In this document: piece by piece, positions 1 to 7,923 of the stretch
How positions within the stretch are numbered: the stretch's first letter is position 1
Layout: the number at the start of each line of letters is the position of its first letter
Origin: Acidovorax sp.
GTDB lineage: Bacteria; Pseudomonadota; Gammaproteobacteria; Burkholderiales; Burkholderiaceae_C
Direction: 5' to 3'
Length of the DNA stretch: 64,000 nt
Assembly (NCBI GenBank): GCA_031277855.1
Contig: JAITLO010000045.1
Coordinates: 1 to 64,000 of the forward strand
Position numbers and translations under genes: made by a program
Notes under the pieces: model-generated
Database searches by the model: none
Seen by the model: the letters and a program-made list of their open reading frames with translations, nothing else
Told to the model about the DNA's origin: nothing

Positions 1-60
1 CCATCCCGCAAAGACACTGGCGCGCCGCGAGGAGGTCGTGAACACGCTCTCGGCCAATAA
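1..60 (+). CDS. 3' tail of an upstream gene, reading frame uncertain
   Basis: The first 60 bases precede a strong intrinsic terminator and probably hold the end of a plus-strand gene cut by the window edge. Frame 1 ends in TAA at 58-60, directly before the terminator stem. Frame 3 ends in TGA at 39-41 and has a GC-richer third codon position. The fragment is too short to choose between frames or name a family. Confidence 0.25.
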   Translation, partial: PSRKDTGAPRGGREHALGQ

Positions 61-95
61 CTGCATGCGCTGCACAGGCGCATGCAGGCTTTTTT
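61..95 (+). terminator. Rho-independent terminator
   Basis: The arms CTGCATGCGC (61-70) and GCGCATGCAG (78-87) pair perfectly over 10 bp around a 7-nt loop and are followed by a T-run at 90-95. The T-run ends only 15 nt before the ATG at 111, so the hairpin must either end an upstream transcript or attenuate the next gene. Confidence 0.85.
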
Positions 96-110
96 GCAAG
101 GTCTTCCCGC

Positions 111-1217
111 ATGCACGCAGATATTCACGACGACGATCACAACCCTCCCGCCCCCGCGCCTTTGAACGCCGCACAGGTTCGCGCTTTCTGGCAGCAGTTT
201 TCCGCGCAACTGGTGGCGCTGCAAGCCTTGCCGGGCGTGGAGTTTGTGGAGCAGGCCAATGCCTTGCTGCAGCAGCAGGCCGCAGCGCTTTCCGTGGAGC
301 TGGAAGGCCTGCCCGGGGAGCCCGGGGCCAGGCTGGTGTTCACCGCCCATGGCGATGTGGAGCAGTTCGAGAATGTGCAAGCCCTGGTGCGCCAGGCGCC
401 GCCCGATCTGCCCTATGCCGTGCAGGCATTCCGCAGCCGCACTTTGGGCGGCAACTTTGCCATGCGCATGCAGGACTTCGAGCTCTCCTGTGCGGATGTG
501 CGTGTGGCGCATTACGACGCCGGCGGTATCACCGGCCTCACGCTGTCCTTTGCCAAAGACATTCCGGACGACATGCAAGAACATGCGCGGCATATGGCCT
601 TCATCTTGCTGGACCATGTGCTGGGCGAATGGGATTTCTCCGTACGAGTGGGCCCTGTGGAATTTGCCGAAGGCGAATCCCAGGCCGAGAGTGCGGGCCT
701 GCCGCTGCCGTCTTTTCCCGTGCTTTTTGATGCCTTCCAGCGTCAGGTGCTGGGCCGCAGCTATGCCTTCCCTTCCGAGGAGGAAGACCGCTGGATGTCG
801 CTGGAAGTCCGTGTCCGGGATGCGGGGCCGGACGACGCGCCCGACCTGCTGACCTTCCACGACAGTGCCAATGCCCTGGCCACGCGGGCAGACCTGTCCC
901 ATCTGCTGGAATGGACGCTGCCCTTTTCCAGCCAGGCCGAGCTGGACGGCGCACGCGATGCCCAGGACGCGTTGGAGGCCGAGTTGCTGCGCCTGCAGCG
1001 CGGCGTCACCGCCTTCACGCGCATAGAGGGCATGACCACGCGGACAGCGGTTTTTTATGTGGATGACCCGGATCACGCCTTGAAATTGGCCGGGCGCCTG
1101 GGGGCTGAACATGCCCCGCAGCAGGCCTGCCAGTTGCAGCTGCGCTTTGATCCGTCCTGGCGCGAATACCTGGGGTTGTATGCCGCCATCCACCGGAGCG
1201 ACGAGGCAGCCACATGA
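111..1217 (+). CDS. Hypothetical protein with a DUF695-like C-terminal region
   Basis: A 368-residue soluble protein with no signal peptide or membrane segment. The C-terminal third (about 290-365) contains an aromatic FYVDDPDHALKLA stretch and a DPSW..Y motif, which resembles the DUF695 pattern. The N-terminal part is acidic and was not recognised. The stop codon overlaps the start of the next gene (ATGA at 1214-1217), so the two are probably translationally coupled. The start at 111 lies just after a terminator and has only a weak CAAGG Shine-Dalgarno; no other ATG occurs for more than 300 nt. Biochemical function is unknown. Confidence 0.7.
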   Translation: MHADIHDDDHNPPAPAPLNAAQVRAFWQQFSAQLVALQALPGVEFVEQANALLQQQAAALSVELEGLPGEPGARLVFTAHGDVEQFENVQALVRQAPPDLPYAVQAFRSRTLGGNFAMRMQDFELSCADVRVAHYDAGGITGLTLSFAKDIPDDMQEHARHMAFILLDHVLGEWDFSVRVGPVEFAEGESQAESAGLPLPSFPVLFDAFQRQVLGRSYAFPSEEEDRWMSLEVRVRDAGPDDAPDLLTFHDSANALATRADLSHLLEWTLPFSSQAELDGARDAQDALEAELLRLQRGVTAFTRIEGMTTRTAVFYVDDPDHALKLAGRLGAEHAPQQACQLQLRFDPSWREYLGLYAAIHRSDEAAT

Positions 1218-1849
1218 TCACCTCCGAAACACAGCTGCGTGCGCTCTACCCCATGCCGGCCGAGCGCGCCTTGCTCAAGCAGCAGGTCGATCTGGACCGG
1301 CATTGCCTGCGCTTTATTGCGCTGTCACCGCTGTGCGTGATTGCCACCGGTGGCGCGGCCGGCAGCCTGATGGACGCCTCGCCCCGCGGCGGCGCGCCCG
1401 GCTTTGTCAAGGCACCCGATGCGCGCACGCTTTTGATTCCCGACGCGGGCGGCAACAACCGCCTGGACAGCCTCTGCAACCTGCTACACGACCCACGCAT
1501 AGGTCTGCTCTTCCTGGTGCCCGGCGTCAACGAAACCTTGCGCGTCAACGGCAAGGCTTTTTTGCGTGACGAGCCGCATTACACGGCGCTGTTTGCGGGG
1601 CCGAATTTTCACCCCAAGCTGGTGATTGAGGTGCAGGTACAGGAGGCGTATCTGCACTGCGCCAAGGCGCTGATGCGCTCGCGTGCCTGGCAGCCCGAGG
1701 CACAGGTGGCGCGCACGGTGCTGCCCAGCATGAACCAGATGATCCATGCCCAGATTGGTATGGGCGCGCCCACCGAGACGCAGGAGCAGATGGAGCAGCG
1801 CTACCGCGCGCAGATTTCCACCGAGCAACCCGGAGGCAGCATTGGCTGA
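1214..1849 (+). CDS. Pyridoxamine 5'-phosphate oxidase-fold (FMN-binding) protein, MSMEG_1061-like
   Basis: A 211-residue protein of the split-barrel flavin-binding superfamily. The central segment (about residues 65-115) has the order expected of this subgroup: RTLLIPDAGGNNRLDS, then a region ending GLLFLVPG, then ETLRVNGKAFL. In the family these form the FMN-phosphate site and the barrel core. Members may bind FMN or F420 and act as small-molecule oxidoreductases, but the substrate cannot be read from sequence. It follows the preceding gene with a 4-nt ATGA overlap, implying co-expression. Family assignment is solid and the reaction is open. Confidence 0.82.
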   Translation: MITSETQLRALYPMPAERALLKQQVDLDRHCLRFIALSPLCVIATGGAAGSLMDASPRGGAPGFVKAPDARTLLIPDAGGNNRLDSLCNLLHDPRIGLLFLVPGVNETLRVNGKAFLRDEPHYTALFAGPNFHPKLVIEVQVQEAYLHCAKALMRSRAWQPEAQVARTVLPSMNQMIHAQIGMGAPTETQEQMEQRYRAQISTEQPGGSIG

Positions 1850-1895
1850 GCAACTCCTGTATCAGGAGCTTTTGGTGCTTGCGCAGAGCGCGTTG

Positions 1896-1920
1896 CAGCC
1901 ATTTTTGGCTGGTATTTTTT
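1896..1920 (+). terminator. Weak intrinsic terminator
   Basis: CAGCC (1896-1900) pairs with GGCTG (1907-1911), followed by a TATTTTTT tract. A second small hairpin (CTCCTG/CAGGAG, 1854-1868) lies just upstream. Together they may separate the PPOX gene from the SDR gene. Confidence 0.4.
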
Positions 1921-1931
1921 GAGGAATTTTC

Positions 1932-2597
1932 ATGGCCTTGGTTTTGATCATCGGAGCATCCCGCGGCATTGGCCTGGGGCTGACCCAGGCTTATCTGGAC
2001 GCAGGCCACCGCGTCATTGCCACCGTGCGCCAGGCTGCTGACCAGCAGCGCTTGCAGGCCCTGGGGGCCGAAGCGCGGGTGGTGGATGTGGCCAACCCGG
2101 CCAGTGTCAGCGGCCTGGCCTGGCAGTTGGATGGTGAAGAGATTGACCTGGCCCTGTATGTGGCCGGTGTGTGGAGCGATCTGGATGCCGGCACACCGCC
2201 CACGCAGCAGCAGTTTGACCAGGTGATGCACACCAATGTGCTGGGCGCCATGCAGGTGCTGCCCCAGGTGGCGCCGCTGGTGGCCGCTGCGGGTGGCGTG
2301 TTCGCGCTGCTGAGCAGCGAGATGTCCTGCCTGGGCACGGCCGAGCCCGATGCCTGGCTGTACCGCGTGAGCAAGGCCGCGCTGAATATGGTGGTGGCCA
2401 GCAGCCAGGCCCAGTGGCCCGGGGCCACTCTGGTGGCACTGGACCCCGGCTGGGTACAGACCGAGATGGGCGGGGCCGGCGCACCGCTGACCTTGGCGCA
2501 AAGCGTGGCGGGCATGGTGCAGACCCTGGCCGGCGTGACCCCGGCCGATGGCGGGCGGCTGCTGCGCTACGACGGCACGCGCGTGCAAGCTGACTGA
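1932..2597 (+). CDS. Short-chain dehydrogenase/reductase (SDR) family oxidoreductase
   Basis: A 221-residue classical-type SDR. The dinucleotide-binding motif GASRGIG is at residues 8-14, the catalytic Ser at about 128, and the YxxxK pair at Tyr144/Lys148 (YRVSK). Such enzymes interconvert alcohols and carbonyls with NAD(P)(H) in the cytosol. The segment after the active site is short, which fits the small csgA/sniffer-like SDRs of about 220-230 residues. The substrate cannot be inferred. It is monocistronic or weakly linked to the acyl-CoA dehydrogenase 113 bp downstream. Confidence 0.88.
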   Translation: MALVLIIGASRGIGLGLTQAYLDAGHRVIATVRQAADQQRLQALGAEARVVDVANPASVSGLAWQLDGEEIDLALYVAGVWSDLDAGTPPTQQQFDQVMHTNVLGAMQVLPQVAPLVAAAGGVFALLSSEMSCLGTAEPDAWLYRVSKAALNMVVASSQAQWPGATLVALDPGWVQTEMGGAGAPLTLAQSVAGMVQTLAGVTPADGGRLLRYDGTRVQAD

Positions 2598-2638
2598 GCT
2601 GTGACTGTGTAGCGATAGCTATCAAAAACAAAGCTGTA

Positions 2639-2662
2639 GCAGCAGGCCACATGGGCTGCTGC
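2639..2662 (+). terminator. GC-rich hairpin between SDR and acyl-CoA dehydrogenase genes
   Basis: The arms GCAGCAGGCC and GGGCTGCTGC form a stem with one mismatch and a 4-nt loop. No T-run follows, so it is either a weak terminator or part of a short repeat that begins with a GATAGCTATCAAAA sequence at 2614. Confidence 0.35.
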
Positions 2663-2710
2663 AGCGGATTTCTTCAAAACTGACAAGCCGACCACGGCGG
2701 GAGACAAAAC

Positions 2711-3841
2711 ATGTTGCTGAGTTCTGACCAGGAGATGATCCGTGATGCCGTGCGCGATTTTGTGCGCGAGCAAATCACCCCCCATGCCGCGCGCTGGGAC
2801 AAGGAACACCATTTCCCCAAGGATGTGCACCAGGGCCTGGCGGCCTTGGGCGCCTATGGAATTTGCGTGCCCGAGGCCCTGGGCGGCGCCGGCCTGGACT
2901 ACATCAGCCTGGCCCTGGTGCTGGAAGAAATTGCGGCCGGCGACGGCGGCACCAGCACCGTGATCAGCGTGACCAATTGCCCGGTCAACGCCATCTTGAT
3001 GCGCTACGGCAATGCCCAGCAGCAGGAGCAATGGCTGCGCCCGCTGGCGCAGGGGGCCATGCTGGGCGCTTTTTGCCTCACCGAGCCCCATGTGGGCAGT
3101 GATGCCAGCGCGCTGCGCACCACGGCCACGCGCGATGGCGGCGACTACGTCATCAACGGCGTCAAGCAGTTCATCACCAGCGGCCAGAACGGTGACGTGG
3201 CCATCGTCATTGCTGTCACCGACAAGGCCGCCGGCAAACGCGGCATGAGCGCCTTCATCGTGCCCACCCGCAACCCCGGCTACCAAGTGGCGCGGTTGGA
3301 AGACAAGCTGGGCCAGCATTCCAGCGACACGGCGCAGATCAACTTTGAGCAATGCCGCATTCCTGCCGCCAACCTGATCGGCGCCGAGGGTGAGGGCTAC
3401 AAGATCGCCCTGTCGGCACTGGAGGGCGGGCGCATAGGCATTGCCGCCCAAAGCGTGGGCATGGCCCGTGCCGCTTTTGAGTGCGCGCTGCAATACAGCA
3501 AGGAGCGCGAGAGCTTTGGTCAACCCATCTTCAACCACCAGGCCGTGGGTTTCAGGCTGGCGGAATGCGCCACGCAGATCGAGGCGGCACGGCAGCTGAT
3601 CTGGCATGCCGCCAGCCTGCGCGATGCCGGCAAGCCCTGCCTGAAAGAGGCAGCCATGGCCAAGCTGTTTGCCAGCGAAATGGCCGAGCGCGTGTGCAGC
3701 GCCGCCATCCAGACCCTGGGCGGCTATGGGGTGGTGAATGACTTCCCGGTGGAGCGCATTTACCGCGATGTGCGCGTCTGCCAGATCTATGAAGGCACCA
3801 GCGACGTCCAAAAAATCCTCATTCAAAGATCCTTGGCCTGA
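2711..3841 (+). CDS. Short/medium-chain acyl-CoA dehydrogenase
   Basis: A 376-residue flavoprotein with the full acyl-CoA dehydrogenase layout: an N-terminal helical domain, a middle beta domain with AFCLTEPHVGSD and the FITSG FAD-contact motif, and a C-terminal helical domain. The catalytic base is Glu361 in YEGTSD, the position used by short- and medium-chain enzymes; isovaleryl-CoA dehydrogenases carry theirs elsewhere. The enzyme makes the first alpha,beta-desaturation of an acyl-CoA and passes electrons to ETF. The start is preceded by GGGAGAC. Leucine-pathway genes lie 15 kb downstream, but the Glu position argues for a general SCAD or 2-methyl-branched substrate. Confidence 0.92.
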   Translation: MLLSSDQEMIRDAVRDFVREQITPHAARWDKEHHFPKDVHQGLAALGAYGICVPEALGGAGLDYISLALVLEEIAAGDGGTSTVISVTNCPVNAILMRYGNAQQQEQWLRPLAQGAMLGAFCLTEPHVGSDASALRTTATRDGGDYVINGVKQFITSGQNGDVAIVIAVTDKAAGKRGMSAFIVPTRNPGYQVARLEDKLGQHSSDTAQINFEQCRIPAANLIGAEGEGYKIALSALEGGRIGIAAQSVGMARAAFECALQYSKERESFGQPIFNHQAVGFRLAECATQIEAARQLIWHAASLRDAGKPCLKEAAMAKLFASEMAERVCSAAIQTLGGYGVVNDFPVERIYRDVRVCQIYEGTSDVQKILIQRSLA

Positions 3842-3873
3842 TTTTTGTAGGAGCTGTGGCCCGTGCAGGGGCC

Positions 3874-3968
3874 GGTCATACGGCCCTGCATGCTTTGTTG
3901 CGCAGCCTTGCCGTGCGACAGCACTGTCTGCGGCTGCGACGCCGCGCCTTCAGGGCCGTCTGCCCGGG
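3874..3968 (+). repeat. Dispersed structured intergenic repeat, copy 1
   Basis: This is one of two full copies of an element; the other is at 28372. Three nested stems are visible: ACGGCCCTG (3879-3887) with CAGGGCCGT; CGCAGCC with GGCTGCG; and an inner GTGC/GCAC. The unpaired segments CATGCTTTGTTG, TTGCCGT and GACGCCGCGCCT are identical in both copies while the stem bases differ. It lies just after the acyl-CoA dehydrogenase stop codon. No protein gene is supported here. Confidence 0.75.
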
Positions 3969-4028
3969 AGCGTATTCACGCGCCCGCTACGCTGGGTAGA
4001 TAGCCACTACCCATATGCTTCCCCTGCT

Positions 4029-5036
4029 TTACTCCCTCGCCCCTCCGGGGAGAGGGTTGGGGTGAGGGGCTGCTTGCCCCACTGGCTGCGCATTCCGCAG
4101 CGCCCACAGCACGCCACCCACCAGCAGGGCAATGCCCATCAAAGTGGGGGCTGGCGGCCAGTTGCCGCGCAGGGTGTAGGCATAGGCCAGGGCGGTCAGG
4201 GTTTCGCAGACGATGAACTGGCTGCTCAGCGAGGTGGGCATGCGTTGGCAGGCGGCGTTCCAGCACATGGCGCCCAGCCAGGAGCCCAGCACGCCGGCGG
4301 CCACCATCAAGAGCACAAACATGGCTGGTTGCGGGCCCAGGGGCATGGCAAAGCTGTCATGGCCTTCGGGGGCGGTGGCCCACAGCAGCAGATAGCCCAG
4401 TGCGGCAATCGGCAGGGTGATCAGGCCCTGGGCCGTGGCCCAGGTGCGGGGGGCGATCTGGGGCTGGCTGCGCAGCCACTCGGCATTGCGTATGGGAAAC
4501 CAGGTCCAGCACATCAGGGCGCACAGCGCCATCAAAATGCCCAGGCCGTAGTCAGCCAGGTCGGTGCCGGCGTTGACCTGGCCCAGGGCCTGCAGCTCGT
4601 GGTGGTTGACCAGGGCCATGCCGGCCAGCATCAGGCCCAGCGAGGGGAATAGGCGCTGCCAGGCCATGGCCTGGGGACCAGCGCGCAGATTGGATGCAAT
4701 GGCAATCACCACCGGCAGGGCGCCGCTGGCGATCAAAGTGGGCAGCGGTGCGCCAGCATGCTGGATGGCGCTGGTCATCAGCAGGTAAAAGGCCAGATTA
4801 CCCACCAGCGTGAGGCGCAGGGCCAGCAACCAGGCCGGGCGGCGCAGCTGGCGCAGGGCAGCACGGTCCACCCAGGCCAGGGGCAGGGCCACCAGGCCAA
4901 AGCAGAGGTAGCGCCCCAGCGTCAGCAGCAGCGGCGGGTAGTCGGGCAGCAGCAGGGGCACGACAAACACCAGGCCCCACAGCACGCCTGCCGTGGTGGC
5001 GAACAGGCTGCCACTCCACAGTTGGCGAGTCACCAT
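4029..5036 (-). CDS. EamA/DMT-family membrane exporter
   Basis: A 335-residue inner-membrane protein with about ten hydrophobic segments in two EamA halves, typical of drug/metabolite transporters that export amino acids or other small metabolites. The ATG at 5036 is chosen because GAGGAG lies 5 nt upstream and the protein then starts at the first membrane segment; 39 extra residues upstream are polar and unlike the family. The last dozen or so residues (HPNPLPGGARE) are encoded by an intergenic repeat, so the natural C-terminus has been extended. The substrate is unknown. Confidence 0.85.
   Translation of the reverse strand: MVTRQLWSGSLFATTAGVLWGLVFVVPLLLPDYPPLLLTLGRYLCFGLVALPLAWVDRAALRQLRRPAWLLALRLTLVGNLAFYLLMTSAIQHAGAPLPTLIASGALPVVIAIASNLRAGPQAMAWQRLFPSLGLMLAGMALVNHHELQALGQVNAGTDLADYGLGILMALCALMCWTWFPIRNAEWLRSQPQIAPRTWATAQGLITLPIAALGYLLLWATAPEGHDSFAMPLGPQPAMFVLLMVAAGVLGSWLGAMCWNAACQRMPTSLSSQFIVCETLTALAYAYTLRGNWPPAPTLMGIALLVGGVLWALRNAQPVGQAAPHPNPLPGGARE
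4032..4068. repeat. Short GC-rich hairpin repeat (CCCTC..GAGGG type), copy 1
   Basis: A short palindromic element of the form TCCCTCGCCCC, TCCGGGGAGAGGG, then TTGGGGTGAGGGG. A related copy is at 20877. It overlaps the last codons of the transporter gene on the minus strand and supplies its final residues (HPNPLPGG). Confidence 0.7.
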
Positions 5037-5268
5037 GGGCTCCTCAGATGCGCCCCAAGGGGCAGGCAGGCGGCGCGCAGCGGCAGGGCTGGCAGAAAGC
5101 AGACAGAGGCGGACATGGTGGTGAAGCGATGCGGCGCTGATTGTGCGACGCACTGCGGTGGTGCGCAGAGAGCGGGTGCACAGTGGATATCGCTGCAGGG
5201 GATTGGCCCGGGCCCAGGCATGGGGCGCGGCCTGGTGCTAATGCGGCTGGATCAGAGTGAACACGTTC

Positions 5269-6081
5269 TCAGAGGCTTTGCCGGCTGGCGAAGTAATGCG
5301 CGGGCGAGTCGCCCAGGGCCTTGCGGAACATGGCGATGAAGTTGCTGGGCGAGGCATAGCCCAAGGCATCCGAGACCAGGGCCACGGGCTGGCCGCGTGC
5401 CAGCAAGCCCAGACCATGGGCCAGCTGGGCCTGCTGGCGCCATTGGGCAAAGCCCATGCCGGTTTCGGCCTGCATCCAGCGGCGCAGCGTGCGCGGCGAC
5501 AGTGCACCGTAGGCGGCCCAGTCTTCCAGTGTGCGGGGGCTGCCGGGCTCTTGCAACAGGGCGTGGGCAATGCGCAGCAGCCTGGCGTCACGGGGCATGG
5601 GCAGGTGCAGGTCTTCATGGGGAGCATGGCGGATTTCGTCGTGGATGACGGCTGCCATGCGTGCCTGCTCGGGCGTGGGCTCTGCTTGCTTGTCCCAATC
5701 CACGGCGCGCAGGGCCAGGGTGCGCAGCACGGCGCTGATGCCGATCACGCAGGGCTGGGTGGGCAGGTCGGCACAGAAGTCTGGCGTGGCCAGCAGCATC
5801 CAGCTGCGAAGACGGCCGCTGACGCTGACCTTGTGCGGCATATGGGGCGGCATCCAGCCCGCGCGCTGCGGTGGCAGCAGCCAGGCGCCGTGGGGAGTGC
5901 TCACATGGATCAGGCCTTGCTCCACGCAGAAGACCTGGCCACGCGCATGCTGGTGCCAGTCGTATTCCCGCAGCCCCAGGGGCGCGTCATCCGAGGGTGC
6001 GAGCACATCGCCGTCGCGCACGGCAATCAGGGCCGGGCCTTCCAGCCATTCGCTGTAGTCACGTGCATACAGGTCCACCAT
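5269..6081 (-). CDS. AraC-family transcriptional regulator (cupin sensor plus HTH)
   Basis: A 270-residue regulator. The N-terminal half has a cupin-like sensor region (YDWHQHARGQ, then a proline-rich PPQRAGWMPPHMPH) that would bind a small ligand. The C-terminal 90 residues carry the double helix-turn-helix with the second-helix signature ALGYASPSNFIAMFRKALGDSP. The start at 6081 is chosen because it opens directly into the sensor; a longer frame to 6288 would run through the intergenic region. It is divergent from the gene at 6221, and two 21-bp-spaced direct repeats lie between them, so it probably regulates that gene and itself. Confidence 0.88.
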   Translation of the reverse strand: MVDLYARDYSEWLEGPALIAVRDGDVLAPSDDAPLGLREYDWHQHARGQVFCVEQGLIHVSTPHGAWLLPPQRAGWMPPHMPHKVSVSGRLRSWMLLATPDFCADLPTQPCVIGISAVLRTLALRAVDWDKQAEPTPEQARMAAVIHDEIRHAPHEDLHLPMPRDARLLRIAHALLQEPGSPRTLEDWAAYGALSPRTLRRWMQAETGMGFAQWRQQAQLAHGLGLLARGQPVALVSDALGYASPSNFIAMFRKALGDSPAHYFASRQSL

Positions 6082-6090
6082 GGCGCTATT

Positions 6091-6121
6091 TTGGCCGTAT
6101 TTCGGTATTTTCTGGCCGTAT
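6091..6121. promoter_or_regulatory. Putative AraC-type operator (direct repeats)
   Basis: GGCCGTAT occurs at 6093-6100 and again at 6114-6121, a 21-bp period equal to two helical turns on one face. AraC/XylS proteins typically bind direct repeats at this spacing. The site lies 12 bp upstream of the regulator start and about 100 bp before the divergent gene, in an AT-richer patch. Confidence 0.5.
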
Positions 6122-6220
6122 GCCGCTACTGTGATTTCGGACTTTATCCAAGAATGGGAATCACTATCAACAAATGCAGCCAACTCTCTGGCTGTTTTCT
6201 GCATTGGCAAGGAGTATGTG

Positions 6221-6652
6221 ATGAGCACCCAAACCAGCTCTGTATTCGCGCTGCACGATGTGCACGACTTTCCCTTTGTTCGCACCACGGCGCTGGAGCG
6301 CGCACCGGGCAGCGGTGTGCCCTGGCAGGCCGAAATGCAGGCCTTGCTGGCGCGCAGCCAGCCTTTTGTGATCTTCTATCCCTCGTTCCATACTGGTGAG
6401 CCTCCGGCCATGGATGAGGGCACACAGGCCCAGTTGCACCAGGACCGCAAGGTCCGTGTGCTGTGGCTCAAGCAATACCGCCAGCAACTGGCGGCGTTCT
6501 GCAAGGGGCTGATCACCATCGAGCCTGACCCCCAGCGCTATGCCGAAGAGGCGGCCCGCTACCCGGCCATGGAAAAAGCCTTTGGCGTGCCGCTGCGCGT
6601 GGCGGCCTCACGCCCGGAGGCCGAGGCTATGGGGCGTTTGCTGCTGGCCTGA
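6221..6652 (+). CDS. Hypothetical protein divergent from an AraC regulator
   Basis: A 143-residue protein of unrecognised family. It has no signal peptide or membrane segment; it is aromatic in the middle (FVIFYPSFHTGEPP) and helical toward the end (YRQQLAAFCKGLITIEPDPQRYAEEAARY). The ATG at 6221 is chosen for the AAGGAG seven nt upstream. A longer frame from 6080 would read through the regulatory region. Genomic context suggests it is the main target of the AraC regulator at 5269. No function is proposed. Confidence 0.75.
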   Translation: MSTQTSSVFALHDVHDFPFVRTTALERAPGSGVPWQAEMQALLARSQPFVIFYPSFHTGEPPAMDEGTQAQLHQDRKVRVLWLKQYRQQLAAFCKGLITIEPDPQRYAEEAARYPAMEKAFGVPLRVAASRPEAEAMGRLLLA

Positions 6653-6667
6653 GCGTTTTGCCCTGCG

Positions 6668-7156
6668 CTATGCCCCGCCCACATCCGGCGCATGCCGGCG
6701 CAGCACCACGGTGATCTGGCCATTGGTTTCTATGGTGGCGCGCTCCACCTCGTGGGCGTTGAGGCAGCCACTGGCACGCAGTGCGGCGGCCAGGTCGTCG
6801 GGGGTGATTTGCTCCTGGGCCAGCAGCGGCTGCTGCACCACGCCCTGGTGGATCAAGACCTTGGGCTTGCCATCCACCAGATGGCGCAGGCGTGGAAAGC
6901 GATAACTCAAATGGGCCAGCAGCACATGGCAGGCCAGCAAGGTGGCGGCGCTGACCATGCCGCCTACCAGCGAGTTGTCACCGGCATTCATGGAGTTTTG
7001 CACCGCATTCGACAGCACCAGCAGCAGCACCAGATCGAAAGGGGCGTACTGCCCGGTCTGGCGCCGCCCCGTCAGGCGCAAAAACACCAGCAAGAAAAAG
7101 TACACGGCCACGCCGCGCGCCACAAACTCCCACCAGGGGACTGCCATCTGCCACAT
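6668..7156 (-). CDS. DUF421 (YetF-like) membrane protein
   Basis: A 162-residue protein with an N-terminal hydrophobic region of about three membrane segments (residues 8-70), including the family sequence FFLLVFLRLTGRRQTGQ and then FDLVLLLVLSNAVQNSM. A small cytosolic alpha/beta domain follows (about 80-160, GKPKVLIHQG). The DUF421 family is of uncertain function and appears in stress and spore-related contexts in other bacteria. The start at 7156 has GAGGAG seven nt upstream; an alternative ATG at 7213 would overlap the upstream gene by 4 nt. It lies directly downstream of the ImmA-like gene on the same strand. Confidence 0.87.
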   Translation of the reverse strand: MWQMAVPWWEFVARGVAVYFFLLVFLRLTGRRQTGQYAPFDLVLLLVLSNAVQNSMNAGDNSLVGGMVSAATLLACHVLLAHLSYRFPRLRHLVDGKPKVLIHQGVVQQPLLAQEQITPDDLAAALRASGCLNAHEVERATIETNGQITVVLRRHAPDVGGA

Positions 7157-7209
7157 GCCGTGCTCCTCGCATTCCAAGAGCACACCACCATAGCCGAATT
7201 TCCTGGCGC

Positions 7210-7821
7210 TCAATCCCAGGTCACGCTGGGGTCCAGGCGCTGGGCCAAGGTCTTGGGCAGCTCCAGGTCCAGATCGGCCAGGCGCTGTTTGACCAGCGTC
7301 TCGGGCACCTCAAACAAATGGGCCAGTTGCTGCAGGCTGTGTGCGTGCTGCTCCGCCAAGGTGTAGCGCAGCACGGCCTCGGGCAGCAGCAGCTGCAGGG
7401 CAAAGTCATTCGCCTCGCTGTTCTGGCGCTGCTGGTGATCCGCGTGGTAGCTGTCGCTGACGCAGATGGCGTGCTGCATGCCCGGGCGCAGGTGGTGCAG
7501 CGCCAGATGGGCAATGGCATGGGCCACGCCATAGCGCTGCCGGGCAAGCGGGTGGTGCTGGCCAATGGTGACCCAGGCCTTGCGCTGGGCCGTGATCTCC
7601 AGCACCGCGCAGGCCGGGCCGGGATCGCCCAGGCGCACACGCAGCTGCATGGCCTTGGCAATGCGCGCCAGGTTGACGGGCACCGACTGGTCCCAATGGG
7701 TTTTCAGAATGCCTTCCGCAAGCAATGCCATGCGCGCATTATCCGCTGCACGGAGGTCGCGGCAGGGTGGTGCACCAGCGGGCTTTCTTGCCCTGCAGGG
7801 CCTCGCTAAAGTCTTGGACAT
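7210..7821 (-). CDS. ImmA/IrrE-like protein with a degenerate zinc-protease motif
   Basis: A 203-residue protein with the layout of ImmA/IrrE (COG2856) metallopeptidases, which cleave or inactivate Xre-type repressors. The helix that should carry HExxH reads HAIAH (101-105): both histidines and the downstream third ligand (Glu136 in EANDFALQLLLP) are present, but the catalytic glutamate is alanine, codon GCC. The fold may still bind metal or a partner without peptidase activity. The first 30 residues are low-complexity and an internal ATG at 7731 could be the true start. No Xre repressor partner lies beside it; a DUF421 gene follows. Confidence 0.7.
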   Translation of the reverse strand: MSKTLARPCRARKPAGAPPCRDLRAADNARMALLAEGILKTHWDQSVPVNLARIAKAMQLRVRLGDPGPACAVLEITAQRKAWVTIGQHHPLARQRYGVAHAIAHLALHHLRPGMQHAICVSDSYHADHQQRQNSEANDFALQLLLPEAVLRYTLAEQHAHSLQQLAHLFEVPETLVKQRLADLDLELPKTLAQRLDPSVTWD

Positions 7822-7923
7822 GAAATAGCGTGCAGTGCAGCAAATACGGGTGCTGTATGCTATGAAAAATGATGAGATTTATGTTGCTTTGCAGCAATCT
7901 CATTGCTCCAGGGAGACCGCTTT

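Noticed and set aside
2711-3841. Assignment of the acyl-CoA dehydrogenase as isovaleryl-CoA dehydrogenase (liuA)
   Set aside because: The catalytic glutamate is in the C-terminal YEGTSD motif, whereas isovaleryl-type enzymes place it elsewhere; it is also 15 kb from the leucine operon.
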